This document shows positions 34,083-42,247 of a stretch of DNA of 64,000 nt, in pieces. Origin of the DNA: Corynebacterium doosanense CAU 212 = DSM 45436 (lineage in GTDB: Bacteria; Actinomycetota; Actinomycetes; Mycobacteriales; Mycobacteriaceae). Numbering within the stretch: the first letter of the stretch is position 1; each line of letters starts with the position of its first letter. The notes beneath the pieces were generated by a model. It did no database searches and had not been told where the DNA came from. It saw only the letters and a list, made by a program, of their open reading frames with translations. The DNA is taken from positions 806,001-870,000 of the forward strand of contig NZ_CP006764.1 of NCBI RefSeq assembly GCF_000767055.1. The letters are read 5' to 3'. The position numbers and the translations under genes are program-made.

Positions 34083-35396
34083 GTGAGATCCGTTGAGGAA
34101 CAGTTGGCGATCATCACCGATGCCGCCGTCACCCCGGAGCCGGTGCGTATCGCCATCGCCGAGGCGCTCGGGTTGACCTCGGCGGAGGAGGTCCAGGCCA
34201 CCGAGCCACTGCCGGCGTTCCCGCTCGCGGCAGTGGACGGCTACGCCGTTCGGGCCGTGGATGTGGGCGGCGAGCGGGGACTGGGACACCGGCGCGACGT
34301 GGATCCGGATGACGAGGCCGCGGATTCAGAAGACGTCCCCTCCCCGGTGGATGTCGAAGCGACAGAACGATCCCTGCCCGTCGTCGGAGAGGTCCCGGCC
34401 GGTTCCCGGCAGCCGCTGCGGCTGCAGCCGAAACAGGCCGTCCGGGTGCACACCGGTGCCCCGCTGCCCACCCTCGCGGACGCGGTCCTGCCGCTCGAAT
34501 GGACGGACCGCGGGCGTAAGCGTGTCACGGCCCTGCGCCCCGTGCGCTCCGGCGACTTCGTCCGCCGCACAGGCGACGACATCCAGCCGGGCGACGTCGC
34601 CGTCACCGCAGGCTCGGTCCTCGGCCCCGCCCAGGTGGGGCTGCTTGCCGCCGTGGGGCGTTCCAAGGTGCTGGCCTACCCGCGCCCGCGGGTGACGGTG
34701 ATGTCCTTCGGGCACGAGCTCGTGGACATCGACAAGACGCCGGGGCTGGGAGAGGTCTACGACGTCAACTCCCATGCCCTGGCCGCCGCGGCCGCGGAGG
34801 CGGGCGCCGATGTGACCCGCGTGGGCATCGCGGTCGGCGAGCCGCGCCGGCTGCGCGAGCTGGTGGAGACCCACATCCAGCGCAGCGAACTGCTGGTGAT
34901 CTCCGGCGCGGTCGGCGGCTCCGGCGCCGGCCCGATCCGGGACGTGCTGGATCAGCTGGGGGAGATCGACACCACCCGGGTGGCCATGCACCCCGGCTCC
35001 GTCCAGGGCTTCGGCCTCCTCGGGGAGCAGCGCATCCCGGTGCTGTTGCTGCCCGCCAACCCGCTCTCGGCGCTGGTGGCCTTCGAGATTTTCGCTCGCC
35101 CACTCATCCGGGCCTCCCTGGGCAAGCACAGCACGGAACGCCGGGTGGTGCGTGCCCGCTCCATCGGCCACGTCGCGTCCACCGCTGGCCGCCGGGGATA
35201 TATCCGCGCGCGTCTCATGCGTGATGCCGAGACCCAGGACTATCTGGTCGAGGGGCTGGGCGGGGCGACCGGCGCTCCCGCGCACCTGCTGGCGGGGCTG
35301 GCCGAGGCCAACGCGATGATCCGCGTTCCGGAGGAGGTCACCGAGATCCGCCCGGGTGACATCGTCGACGTCATCTTCCTGGCGCAGCGCTCCTGA
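34083..35396 (+). CDS. glp: Gephyrin-like cell-division protein Glp (MoeA family)
   Basis: 437 residues with MoeA/gephyrin domain order: N-terminal domain with ALPAFPLAAVDGYAVRA-like entry, MoeA linker, MPT-binding domain (about 195-330, PRVTVMSFGHELVD) and C-terminal beta domain. In C. glutamicum the MoeA-like gene at this locus encodes Glp, which binds FtsZ and the membrane receptor GlpR. The usual MoeA loop (SGGVSVGD) reads SGAVGGSGAG here and the later PGKP motif reads PGSVQ, consistent with a structural rather than catalytic job. GTG 34083 has GAAGAAGG upstream. It overlaps the next gene (TGATG). Confidence 0.85.
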   Translation: MRSVEEQLAIITDAAVTPEPVRIAIAEALGLTSAEEVQATEPLPAFPLAAVDGYAVRAVDVGGERGLGHRRDVDPDDEAADSEDVPSPVDVEATERSLPVVGEVPAGSRQPLRLQPKQAVRVHTGAPLPTLADAVLPLEWTDRGRKRVTALRPVRSGDFVRRTGDDIQPGDVAVTAGSVLGPAQVGLLAAVGRSKVLAYPRPRVTVMSFGHELVDIDKTPGLGEVYDVNSHALAAAAAEAGADVTRVGIAVGEPRRLRELVETHIQRSELLVISGAVGGSGAGPIRDVLDQLGEIDTTRVAMHPGSVQGFGLLGEQRIPVLLLPANPLSALVAFEIFARPLIRASLGKHSTERRVVRARSIGHVASTAGRRGYIRARLMRDAETQDYLVEGLGGATGAPAHLLAGLAEANAMIRVPEEVTEIRPGDIVDVIFLAQRS

Positions 35397-36094
35397 TGTT
35401 CGATCCCTTCGGCAGGGTGCGGAGGATGCGCGGCCCGAGCACCGCCCCGCGCGATCCCGTCCACCCGGGGTGGCCGGAAGCCACCGCCTCCGTGCGCCTC
35501 ACCGACGGCTCCGCGCTGCGGTTACGCCCGCTGACGGTCCGGGACGGTGAGGCCTGGTCGCAGCAGCGCATCATCGACGAGTCCTGGCTGCGCCCCGTCG
35601 AACCTACCCAGCGCGCGAGCTGGACGGCGTCCCATGACGAGGCGTCCTGGCGTCACACGTTCGGCCATCTCCGCGACATGAGCCGTCGGGGCATCATCGT
35701 TCCTCTGGTCATCGAGGTGGACGGGCAGTTCGCCGGGCAGGTGACCATCGGGAACATCCAGCACGGCGGCGTTTCTGAGGCGTGGGTCGGCTACTGGGTG
35801 CACTCGCCGTACATGGGCAGGGGAGTGGCGGTGGCGGCGTGCGCGCTGGCCACCGATCACGCCTTCTCCCGCATTGGCCTGCACCGCCTCACCGCCACGT
35901 ATCTCCCGGACAACCCCGCCTCGCGGCGGGTGCTCGCGGTCAACGGCTACCGGGAGGAGGGTTTCCTCCGGCAGAACCTGCATATCGACGGCCGGTGGCG
36001 TGACCACCACTTCGTGGCGCAGCTCGCGGACGAGCACCCGGACACCTGCGTGAGCCGGTTGCTGAAGGCGGGCCGCCTTGCGGCGTGGCGGTGA
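35396..36094 (+). CDS. rimJ: GNAT acetyltransferase, RimJ-like
   Basis: 232 residues. GNAT domain about 30-205: substrate strand RLTDGSALRLRPLTVRDGEAW, acetyl-CoA loop region YWVHSPYMGRGVAVAAC (Q/RxxGxG/A-like) and the RimJ/RimL hallmark HRLTATYLPDNPASRRVLAVNG followed by YREEGFLRQNLHIDGRWRDH. RimJ-type enzymes acetylate N-termini of ribosomal or other proteins. Start codon overlaps the glp stop, so it is translationally coupled between glp and glpR. Confidence 0.9.
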   Translation: MFDPFGRVRRMRGPSTAPRDPVHPGWPEATASVRLTDGSALRLRPLTVRDGEAWSQQRIIDESWLRPVEPTQRASWTASHDEASWRHTFGHLRDMSRRGIIVPLVIEVDGQFAGQVTIGNIQHGGVSEAWVGYWVHSPYMGRGVAVAACALATDHAFSRIGLHRLTATYLPDNPASRRVLAVNGYREEGFLRQNLHIDGRWRDHHFVAQLADEHPDTCVSRLLKAGRLAAWR

Positions 36095-36170
36095 TTCCGC
36101 ACCCCGCAGCACGGTTAGGATTCGGCCAGATATCTAGATTTCCTCCCCCTCCTGAAAGGTCGGCCGTAAC

Positions 36171-37226
36171 GTGTCACCAACACTGGTCATCATCCTGATC
36201 ATCGTGGTGTGGTTGATCGTGCTCGCGCCCCTGCTTCTGCGCGGTCAGCGACCCATCCACAAGTCGGGTGAGGCGTTCGACGAGACCCGTGTCCTCTACG
36301 AGGGCGGCAGCGGAACGCTCGGCCGTCGCCGCCAGCCCCGCCTGCGCGCCGAGGACGTCCGCTCCCACGGCCGCGACGAGGAAGACGACTACGAGCTGGT
36401 CGAGGCCGAAGCGGCCGAGCTGGTCTCCGACGAGGACGTGCTTATCGACGAACCGGGCCACGTGGTCGACGGCGAAGTGGTCGCCGACACCACCGGTTCC
36501 ACCGCCGCCAGCGCAATGCTGGCGCTCGGGGGATCGGATGCGGACGCGGACGCCGACGATGAGGGCCTCGCCTCCGTGGACGACTCGGTCGAGGCCGAGG
36601 AGGCCCGCGGCGGAACCTACGACCTCGACGACACCTACACCGGCCCCGCCGATCTACTGCACCCCTCCACCCGGGTGGCCGATGCTGCGGACCATTCGGA
36701 GGTCGCCGAGCTCAAGGGCACCGAGGACTCTGCGCCTGCCGAGCCGGAGGAGCTCAGCGAGGAGGAGGTCGAGTTCGCCCGTCGCCGCAGCGCACGCGGG
36801 GGCTGGGACCCGGACTTGGTGGCACAGCGTTCCCACGACCTGTACGCCCGCCGCCGCCGCACGCTCGTCGGCCTGGTGGCCGCGGTCGTGGTGACCCTGC
36901 TCGTCGCCGTTGTCGTCGGTGGCTGGATGTGGGTTGCGCCCGCGGTCGCCACCGGCCTCACCGCCCTGTACCTCTCGGCGCTGCGCACCCAGGTTCGCCA
37001 GGAGAGCGAGCTGCGGGCCGTGCGTGTCCGGCATCTGCGTCGTGCTCGCCTGGGCGTGCGCCAGTCGGGTGTCCCCGCCCAGCTGCGTCACCCCGCCGGC
37101 AACGTGCTCGAGTTCGACGACGAGAGTCCGGACTTCCACGACCTGGCTGTCACCGACCGGGGAGCCGCCCTGCGCGAGACACACGAGGACAGGGCCCCGC
37201 GGCGCTCGTTCCGCCGCGTGAGCTGA
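36171..37226 (+). CDS. glpR: Divisome membrane protein GlpR/SepX
   Basis: 351 residues: an N-terminal transmembrane helix (about 4-24), a long acidic, low-complexity cytosolic segment (about 60-215, runs of Asp/Glu), a helical part with EEVEFARRRSARGGWDPDLVA, a hydrophobic hairpin of two helices (about 225-268), and a basic end. This is the receptor for Glp in C. glutamicum and the homologue of Streptomyces SepX; it links FtsZ-bound Glp to the membrane and to Wag31. GTG at 36171. A tRNA gene follows 46 bp downstream. Confidence 0.87.
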   Translation: MSPTLVIILIIVVWLIVLAPLLLRGQRPIHKSGEAFDETRVLYEGGSGTLGRRRQPRLRAEDVRSHGRDEEDDYELVEAEAAELVSDEDVLIDEPGHVVDGEVVADTTGSTAASAMLALGGSDADADADDEGLASVDDSVEAEEARGGTYDLDDTYTGPADLLHPSTRVADAADHSEVAELKGTEDSAPAEPEELSEEEVEFARRRSARGGWDPDLVAQRSHDLYARRRRTLVGLVAAVVVTLLVAVVVGGWMWVAPAVATGLTALYLSALRTQVRQESELRAVRVRHLRRARLGVRQSGVPAQLRHPAGNVLEFDDESPDFHDLAVTDRGAALRETHEDRAPRRSFRRVS

Positions 37227-37272
37227 GGATTTTCCCTCCGAGCGCGCCCGGGAGTACAGTCAGATCCCGCAC

Positions 37273-37345
37273 GGGGCTTTAGCTCAGTTGGTAGAGCGTT
37301 GCGTTCGCAATGCAAAGGTCAGGGGTTCGATTCCCCTAAGCTCCA
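37273..37345 (+). tRNA. tRNA-Ala (anticodon CGC)
   Basis: 73-nt cloverleaf. Acceptor GGGGCTT pairs with AAGCTCC and contains the G3-U70 wobble that identifies alanine tRNAs. D-arm GCTC/GAGC, anticodon stem TTGCG/TGCAA with loop TTCGCAA giving anticodon CGC (reads GCG), T-arm AGGGG-TTCGATT-CCCCT, discriminator A. CCA is not encoded. Confidence 0.97.
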
Positions 37346-37358
37346 CGGTGAAACAAGG

Positions 37359-37402
37359 CCGGTGGCGGCGACTTCGAGAGAGGTCGCCGCCACCGGTTTT
37401 TT
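37359..37402 (+). terminator. Intrinsic terminator after tRNA-Ala
   Basis: A 14-bp perfect stem, CCGGTGGCGGCGAC (37359-37372) with its complement at 37383-37396, then six T residues. Confidence 0.95.
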
Positions 37403-37441
37403 CTTATGGCTCAACCCCGCACTGATAGGTATTTCTGCCTG

Positions 37442-37447
37442 TAGCAT
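37442..37447 (+). promoter_or_regulatory. -10 hexamer for alpha/beta hydrolase
   Basis: TAGCAT, 8 nt before ATG 37456; no Shine-Dalgarno motif. Confidence 0.4.
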
Positions 37448-37455
37448 TACGCCAC

Positions 37456-38331
37456 ATGCACAGCGACATCACGTTTCCCACCTCCGACGGCCGTCATCTC
37501 GGCGGCCAGCTCTACCGCCCCGCTGAACTGATCGAGGAAAAGCCTGCCGTCATCATCCACCCCGCCACCGGCGTGCACATGGGGCTCTATGCCAAGTTCG
37601 CCGAATACCTCGCGGAGCAGGGAATGCCCGCCCTGATCTATGACTTCCGGGGAACGGGAAAGTCCGCGCAGCCCGAGGATCTCTCCGACAAGTCGCTGCT
37701 CATGAGCGACTGGATGCTCCTGGACGTGTCCGCCGCCAACCGCTACATGCGCAAGGAGTTCCCCGGCCGCAGGCTGGTCGTCGTCGGCCACTCCGTCGGC
37801 GCCCACGGGTCGTTCATGGCGTTCCAGGATGAACCCGTCGACGCCATCGCGGCCATCGCCAGCCACGCGGGAGTCACGCAGTTGATCCCCGAGCGCAAGG
37901 AGCGCGCCCGCATCTGGACCGTCTTCAACATCATCACCCCGCTGACCGCCCGCGTCCTGGGCCACGTCCCGGTGGCGAAGATCGGCATCGGCAGGGACAT
38001 CCCGGTCGGCGTGATGACGCAGTGGAGCAGGTGGACCCGCAAGCCCGGGTACTTCTTCGACGACAAGGATTTCCCGGGCCAGGGCAGCACCCCGCAGGAA
38101 CGGTTCGCGGCCGTCACCGGACCCGTGCACTCGGTGATCTTCACCGACGACCTGTGGGCCACGAGGGAGGCCTCGAACGTACTCGCCGACCGGCTGGTCA
38201 ACGCCGACGTCGAACGCTGGGACATCACCCCGGAATCCATCGGGGTGAAATCCATCGGGCACATGGGGTTCTTCCGCAGCGCCAACAAGGCTCTGTGGCC
38301 CGCCGTGGCGGAGTGGGTCCAGCAGTCCTAG
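37456..38331 (+). CDS. Alpha/beta hydrolase (serine aminopeptidase-like)
   Basis: 291 residues. Alpha/beta hydrolase fold with oxyanion region around HPATGVHMG, ALIYDFRGTGKSAQP, and the nucleophile elbow GHSVGAHG (Ser near residue 116). The C-terminal GHMGFF supplies the catalytic His. No signal peptide, so cytosolic; the substrate is not predictable. It converges on tag with 7 bp between the stops. Confidence 0.85.
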   Translation: MHSDITFPTSDGRHLGGQLYRPAELIEEKPAVIIHPATGVHMGLYAKFAEYLAEQGMPALIYDFRGTGKSAQPEDLSDKSLLMSDWMLLDVSAANRYMRKEFPGRRLVVVGHSVGAHGSFMAFQDEPVDAIAAIASHAGVTQLIPERKERARIWTVFNIITPLTARVLGHVPVAKIGIGRDIPVGVMTQWSRWTRKPGYFFDDKDFPGQGSTPQERFAAVTGPVHSVIFTDDLWATREASNVLADRLVNADVERWDITPESIGVKSIGHMGFFRSANKALWPAVAEWVQQS

Positions 38332-38338
38332 TGGCGTA

Positions 38339-38932
38339 CTAGGCGGCCCACACCCCGGAGCACCCCCGTCGGTGGGAGCCGACGAGGTGCAGGTCCACCA
38401 TGCCGATGGCCGACATCAGCGCGTACATCGTGGTCGGCCCGACGAAGGTGAATCCCCTCGCCTTCAACGCCTTGGCCAGCGCGACCGACTCCTCCGAGGT
38501 GGTGGGCACCTCGTCGATGGTGCGCGGGGCGGGGGTCTCGGCGGGCTGGAAGGACCAGAGGAAGTCGGGGAGGCCTCCGTCGTCACGCAGCGCCACCGTC
38601 GCGCGCGCGTTGGTGATGGCGGCGCGGATCTTGCGTTCGTTTCGGATGATCGAGGCATCCTCTTTGAGCCGCGCGACGTCCTCCTCGGTGAACGCGGCCA
38701 CCTTGTCGGGATCGAAGTCGGCGAAGGCGCGGCGGAAGTTTTCCCGCCTGGCCAGGATCGTCGACCACGACAGTCCGGACTGGAAGGCCTCCAGGACCAG
38801 GCGTTCGTAGAGCCCGGCCTCGTCGTGCACGGGCATGCCCCATTCGGTGTCGTAGTAGGTGCGCATCAGGTCCGAGGCCTCGGCCCAGGCAGGGCGGGCG
38901 AGCCCGTCGGAGCCGGTGATCAGTTCAGTCAT
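38339..38932 (-). CDS. tag: DNA-3-methyladenine glycosylase I
   Basis: 197 residues. Tag family: ARPAWAEASDLMRTYYDTEWGMPVHDE near the N-terminus, LVLEAFQSGLSWSTILARREN (HhH-related helix) and the C-terminal GFTFVGPTTMYALMSAIGMVDLHLVGSHRR with zinc-site His residues. Excises 3-methyladenine. It starts 6 bp after the ogt stop, so the two alkylation-repair genes form one operon. Confidence 0.95.
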   Translation of the reverse strand: MTELITGSDGLARPAWAEASDLMRTYYDTEWGMPVHDEAGLYERLVLEAFQSGLSWSTILARRENFRRAFADFDPDKVAAFTEEDVARLKEDASIIRNERKIRAAITNARATVALRDDGGLPDFLWSFQPAETPAPRTIDEVPTTSEESVALAKALKARGFTFVGPTTMYALMSAIGMVDLHLVGSHRRGCSGVWAA

Positions 38933-38938
38933 GTTCCC

Positions 38939-39424
38939 TTAGACCGCGCCCGGGCCGGCGGGGTTCCCGGCCTCGAAGTTGAGCAGCCAGGTCTTCGCCT
39001 CCTCGCCACCGCGGTACGTGCCCCACGTCCCGTCCGAGCGGATGATGCGGTGGCACGGCCAGATCAGGGGGACGGGGTTCTTCGCGCAGGCCGTGCCCGC
39101 CGCGCGCACCGCGTTCGGGTTGCCGGTGGCCTCCGCGAGCTGCGTGTACGTGCGGGTCTCCCCGAAGGGGATCTCGGCCATGAGCTGCTGGGCGCGGCGC
39201 TGGAACCCTTCCCCCGGAACGTCGAGAGGAACGGAGAACTCGCGGCGTCGCCCGGCGAAGAACTCCTCCAGCTGCGCCACGGCAACCCCCGCGCTGGAGG
39301 TGTCCTCGACGGACTGCGCCGCGTACTGCTCGACGTCACTGAACGCCAGGTAGCTCAGGCCGGCCGGAGTGCTGTAGAGGGTGAGCGCCCCGATGGGGGA
39401 GTCGATGGTGCGGTGAACAAGCAT
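38939..39424 (-). CDS. ogt: Methylated-DNA--protein-cysteine methyltransferase
   Basis: 161 residues. Suicide repair of O6-methylguanine: acceptor Cys124 in PCHRIIRSDG, preceded by the DNA-binding helix RTYTQLAEATGNPNAVRAAG. N-terminal domain begins HRTIDSPIGALTLYS. ATG 39424 is the first sensible start; the open frame upstream overlaps the divergent DoxX promoter. Operon with tag. Confidence 0.95.
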   Translation of the reverse strand: MLVHRTIDSPIGALTLYSTPAGLSYLAFSDVEQYAAQSVEDTSSAGVAVAQLEEFFAGRRREFSVPLDVPGEGFQRRAQQLMAEIPFGETRTYTQLAEATGNPNAVRAAGTACAKNPVPLIWPCHRIIRSDGTWGTYRGGEEAKTWLLNFEAGNPAGPGAV

Positions 39425-39466
39425 GAGCCGGGGCCGTTTCTGTTCGGGGAGCGACGGTGTCTGTTG

Positions 39467-39472
39467 TAGTCT
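39467..39472 (+). promoter_or_regulatory. -10 hexamer for DoxX-family gene
   Basis: TAGTCT, 7 nt before ATG 39480. Confidence 0.5.
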
Positions 39473-39479
39473 AATCGCC

Positions 39480-39890
39480 ATGGATAGGCCTGCCGTGAGA
39501 GATGCTGCGCTGCTCATTTTCCGCATCATCGTCGGCGTGATTTTTGTCGCGCACGGCTACGCCAAGCTCTTTCTCACCGGTCTCACGGAGACGACGGGGC
39601 AATTCTCCGCCGCGGGGGTTCCGCAGCCGCAGGCCTCGGCCTGGCTGGCCACCACCGCGGAGCTGCTCGGCGGCGCGCTGCTGGTGCTGGGCCTGCTCGC
39701 CGCCTATGTCGCGGGCGCGTTGGCACTGCTCATAGTGGCGGCGATCTGGTTCGTCCACGTCGACGCCGGGTTCTTCACCTCCCAGGGTGGCCTGGAGTTT
39801 CCCCTGCTGCTGGCGGCGGCGCTGCTGATGATCATCGTGTTCGGCCCCGGGCGGGCGAGCCTCGACGGGGTGCTGACCACCCGTGGTTGA
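39480..39890 (+). CDS. DoxX family membrane protein
   Basis: 136 residues, four transmembrane helices (about 8-28, 52-72, 74-92, 102-122). First helix leads to VGVIFVAHGYAKLF, the DoxX signature, then GVPQPQASAWLATTAELLGGALLVLGL. Members influence redox or sulfur stress resistance; the biochemical role is unclear. Its last 8 bp overlap the next gene. Confidence 0.9.
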   Translation: MDRPAVRDAALLIFRIIVGVIFVAHGYAKLFLTGLTETTGQFSAAGVPQPQASAWLATTAELLGGALLVLGLLAAYVAGALALLIVAAIWFVHVDAGFFTSQGGLEFPLLLAAALLMIIVFGPGRASLDGVLTTRG

Positions 39891-40515
39891 CCACGATCAG
39901 ATCCAGGCCGCGTTGTCGGCGCGTATCGACGGCGAGCCCGCCGGCCTGGCCGATGACGTCATCGACGCGCACGTCGCTGCGTGCGACGAATGCAGGGACT
40001 ATCAGGATCGGGTGGCGCACTTTTCGTCGTCGTTACGCAGCTCCGAACCCGTCGGTTCCCCGATGCGGCCGCCCGTGGACCTGGCGGACACCATCCTCGC
40101 CGGGGTGGAGCCGGAGTGGCGGCGGCTGTCGCTGGCCCGGCAGACGTGGCTGCGCGCGGGCCGGATCGCGCTGGTGCTGCTCGCCATGGCGCACGTGGTC
40201 TGGGCGATGTCGCTCATCGGGTCGAATGCGGACATTGAAGCCGCTGCCCTGCGTCTCGGGCTGGCCGTGGGGCTGCTGTTCAGCGCGTGGCGCCCCGAGC
40301 TCATCGCGGGTTTCGCCGTGGTGCCCGCGACCGTGACCGCGTTCCTGCTGGGATTCACCGCCCGCGACGTGGTCTTCGGGCTGGTGGACGGCGCGCAGAT
40401 CGGGCTGCTCGTGTTGCTGGTGGTCACGGTCGCGGCGCTCGCGCTGACGTTTGTGGCCGATCGCGGGGTGGTGCTGCGCGAGGCGTGGCGCACGCTCTCG
40501 GCGGATCCGCGCTGA
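39883..40515 (+). CDS. Zinc-finger (zf-HC2) membrane protein, anti-sigma-like
   Basis: 210 residues. The N-terminal zf-HC2 motif has His30, Cys34 and Cys37 (HVAACDEC), the zinc site of ZAS anti-sigma factors. It is followed by a helical linker and four membrane helices (about 92-112, 121-138, 142-160, 168-190). No sigma-factor gene is adjacent, so an anti-sigma role is only suggested. GTG 39883 overlaps the DoxX gene by 8 bp; the two are co-translated. 122 bp of unremarkable sequence separate it from pmt. Confidence 0.78.
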   Translation: MVDHDQIQAALSARIDGEPAGLADDVIDAHVAACDECRDYQDRVAHFSSSLRSSEPVGSPMRPPVDLADTILAGVEPEWRRLSLARQTWLRAGRIALVLLAMAHVVWAMSLIGSNADIEAAALRLGLAVGLLFSAWRPELIAGFAVVPATVTAFLLGFTARDVVFGLVDGAQIGLLVLLVVTVAALALTFVADRGVVLREAWRTLSADPR

Positions 40516-40637
40516 CGCTCGTCCTCCCGAGGAGAGGCCTAGGGGAGTGGTCCTAGCCGTCGATTCCTCTAGACAAACATGACGGGAAGCGCGTCTACGC
40601 TAGTCCGACTCCTTTAGGGCCCCGCGGGAAGTAACCG

Positions 40638-42203
40638 TCAGGTCCAGCTCGGCAGCCACATGAGCTGGTTGTAATAGGAATCCGGCACGACGATGCCGTA
40701 GAGGATCGGCGCGAAGTAGGCGAACATGGCCACCACCAGCGCTAGATAACAGATCACGGCCACCGTTCCCGAGCGCAGCGCCACCGGGGCGACCGGGCGC
40801 AGCCGCTCCACCACGCGGCCCTTCCCGGCCAGCATGCCCAGCGCCAGGGCGAGCAGCACGATGGTGAACGGGACCAGGGCGGTGGCGTAGAAGAAGTACA
40901 TCTGCCGGTCGAAGGCGGCCAGCCAGGGGAGAAACCCGGCGGCGAAGGCGACGACGGGGATGACGAAGCGGCGGTCGCGGCGCACGATCAGCCGCCACAC
41001 GCCCCAGAGCACCACGGGCACGGTGAGCCACCAGATCACCGGGGTGCCGAAGAGGTAGATCATCGATCGGCAGGTGGTGTCCCCGCACTGGATGTCGGTG
41101 GAGGAGTAGTAGAGGATCGGCCGGGTCGCGGCGAGCCATGACCAGGGTTTGGAGTCCCAGGGGTGCGAGTGCCCGCCCGAGGAGGTGAGCTCAGAGTGAA
41201 ACTCCAGGACGGACACGTGGTAGTACATCCAGCTGGCCAGGGGGTCGGGCAGGATGTTCAGCAGTGAGCCGGACTCGATGGTGCCGTCGGTGGCGGAGTG
41301 GCGGTAGACGGAGGTCTCGGAAGCGAACCAGGCGCGCCACGACCACAGGTACAGCAGCGCGGGAACCAGCACGAGCGAGGCCAGCGCGGGGACGGTGTCG
41401 CGCACGAGCGTGCCGCTGACGTATCGACGCACCCCGTAACGCCTCCGCAGCGCCAGGTCCATGAACACACTCATGAGACCGAAGAAGACAATGTAGTACA
41501 GCCCCGACCACTTCACCGACAGGGAGAGCCCGAGCATGACACCCGCCGCGAAGCGCCACCACCGGTAGCCCACGCGGGGCCCGAAGGCGCTGGAACCCAG
41601 CTGTCCGTCCAGGTAGGCGGCGTGCATCCGGTGGCGCACCTGCTCATGATCGTCGGCCAAGAACAGCGCCGCGCAGACGACGAAGAACACCTGGAAGATG
41701 TCCAGCATGCCGAACTTCGCGGACACCAGGAGTACCCCGTCACAGACCGCCATGATGCCGGCGAATAGCGCCACCTGCCAGGAGTGCGACAGCCGCCGGG
41801 CCAGCTCCATCGTGGCCAGGACGGTGAGACAACCGAAGATGGCCACCATGAACCGCCAGCCCAGCGGGCTGTAGCCGAAGGCCATCTCGCCGAAGGCGAG
41901 CAGCTGCTTGCCCAGCGGGGGGTGAACGACCAGGCCGTAGGCGGGGTTCGATTCGATCCCGCCGATAAAGAGGTTCTCCCACGAGCGCACCATGTCCCAG
42001 GCCTGCGGAACGTAGTGCTTTTCGTCGAAGACCGGGGTGCCCTGCGCGTCCGGCTCGGTCAGCCCCGAGAAACGGGTGACGAGGGCGAGAAAAGCAATCA
42101 CGGCGGTGGAAACCACGTCGGCTCGACCGTAGACGTAGCGCCTGGGCGCGGGCGGTCGGGCTGGTGCGCTGAAGCGCGGCTTCTGCAAAATCGTGCTGCT
42201 CAC
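40638..42203 (-). CDS. pmt: Protein O-mannosyltransferase
   Basis: 521 residues, about eleven membrane helices. The catalytic acidic pair is Asp60-Glu61 (TPVFDEKHYVPQ) in the first external loop, and SNPAYGLVVHPPLGKQLLAFGE is a conserved GT39 loop. It transfers mannose from polyprenyl phosphate to exported proteins during Sec translocation, as shown for C. glutamicum Pmt and mycobacterial Rv1002c. GTG 42203 has a TAGACT hexamer 8 nt upstream. Divergent from rsmI, as in C. glutamicum. Confidence 0.95.
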   Translation of the reverse strand: MSSTILQKPRFSAPARPPAPRRYVYGRADVVSTAVIAFLALVTRFSGLTEPDAQGTPVFDEKHYVPQAWDMVRSWENLFIGGIESNPAYGLVVHPPLGKQLLAFGEMAFGYSPLGWRFMVAIFGCLTVLATMELARRLSHSWQVALFAGIMAVCDGVLLVSAKFGMLDIFQVFFVVCAALFLADDHEQVRHRMHAAYLDGQLGSSAFGPRVGYRWWRFAAGVMLGLSLSVKWSGLYYIVFFGLMSVFMDLALRRRYGVRRYVSGTLVRDTVPALASLVLVPALLYLWSWRAWFASETSVYRHSATDGTIESGSLLNILPDPLASWMYYHVSVLEFHSELTSSGGHSHPWDSKPWSWLAATRPILYYSSTDIQCGDTTCRSMIYLFGTPVIWWLTVPVVLWGVWRLIVRRDRRFVIPVVAFAAGFLPWLAAFDRQMYFFYATALVPFTIVLLALALGMLAGKGRVVERLRPVAPVALRSGTVAVICYLALVVAMFAYFAPILYGIVVPDSYYNQLMWLPSWT

Positions 42204-42211
42204 GAATGATG

Positions 42212-42217
42212 AGTCTA
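42212..42217 (-). promoter_or_regulatory. -10 hexamer for pmt
   Basis: Minus-strand TAGACT, 8 nt before GTG 42203. Confidence 0.45.
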
Positions 42218-42234
42218 GGTCACGGGGTTTGTGC

Positions 42235-42240
42235 CATGCT
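42235..42240 (+). promoter_or_regulatory. -10 hexamer for rsmI
   Basis: CATGCT, 7 nt before ATG 42248. An ATG at 42236, inside the hexamer, is the alternative start. Confidence 0.35.
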
Positions 42241-42247
42241 GGAGGCC

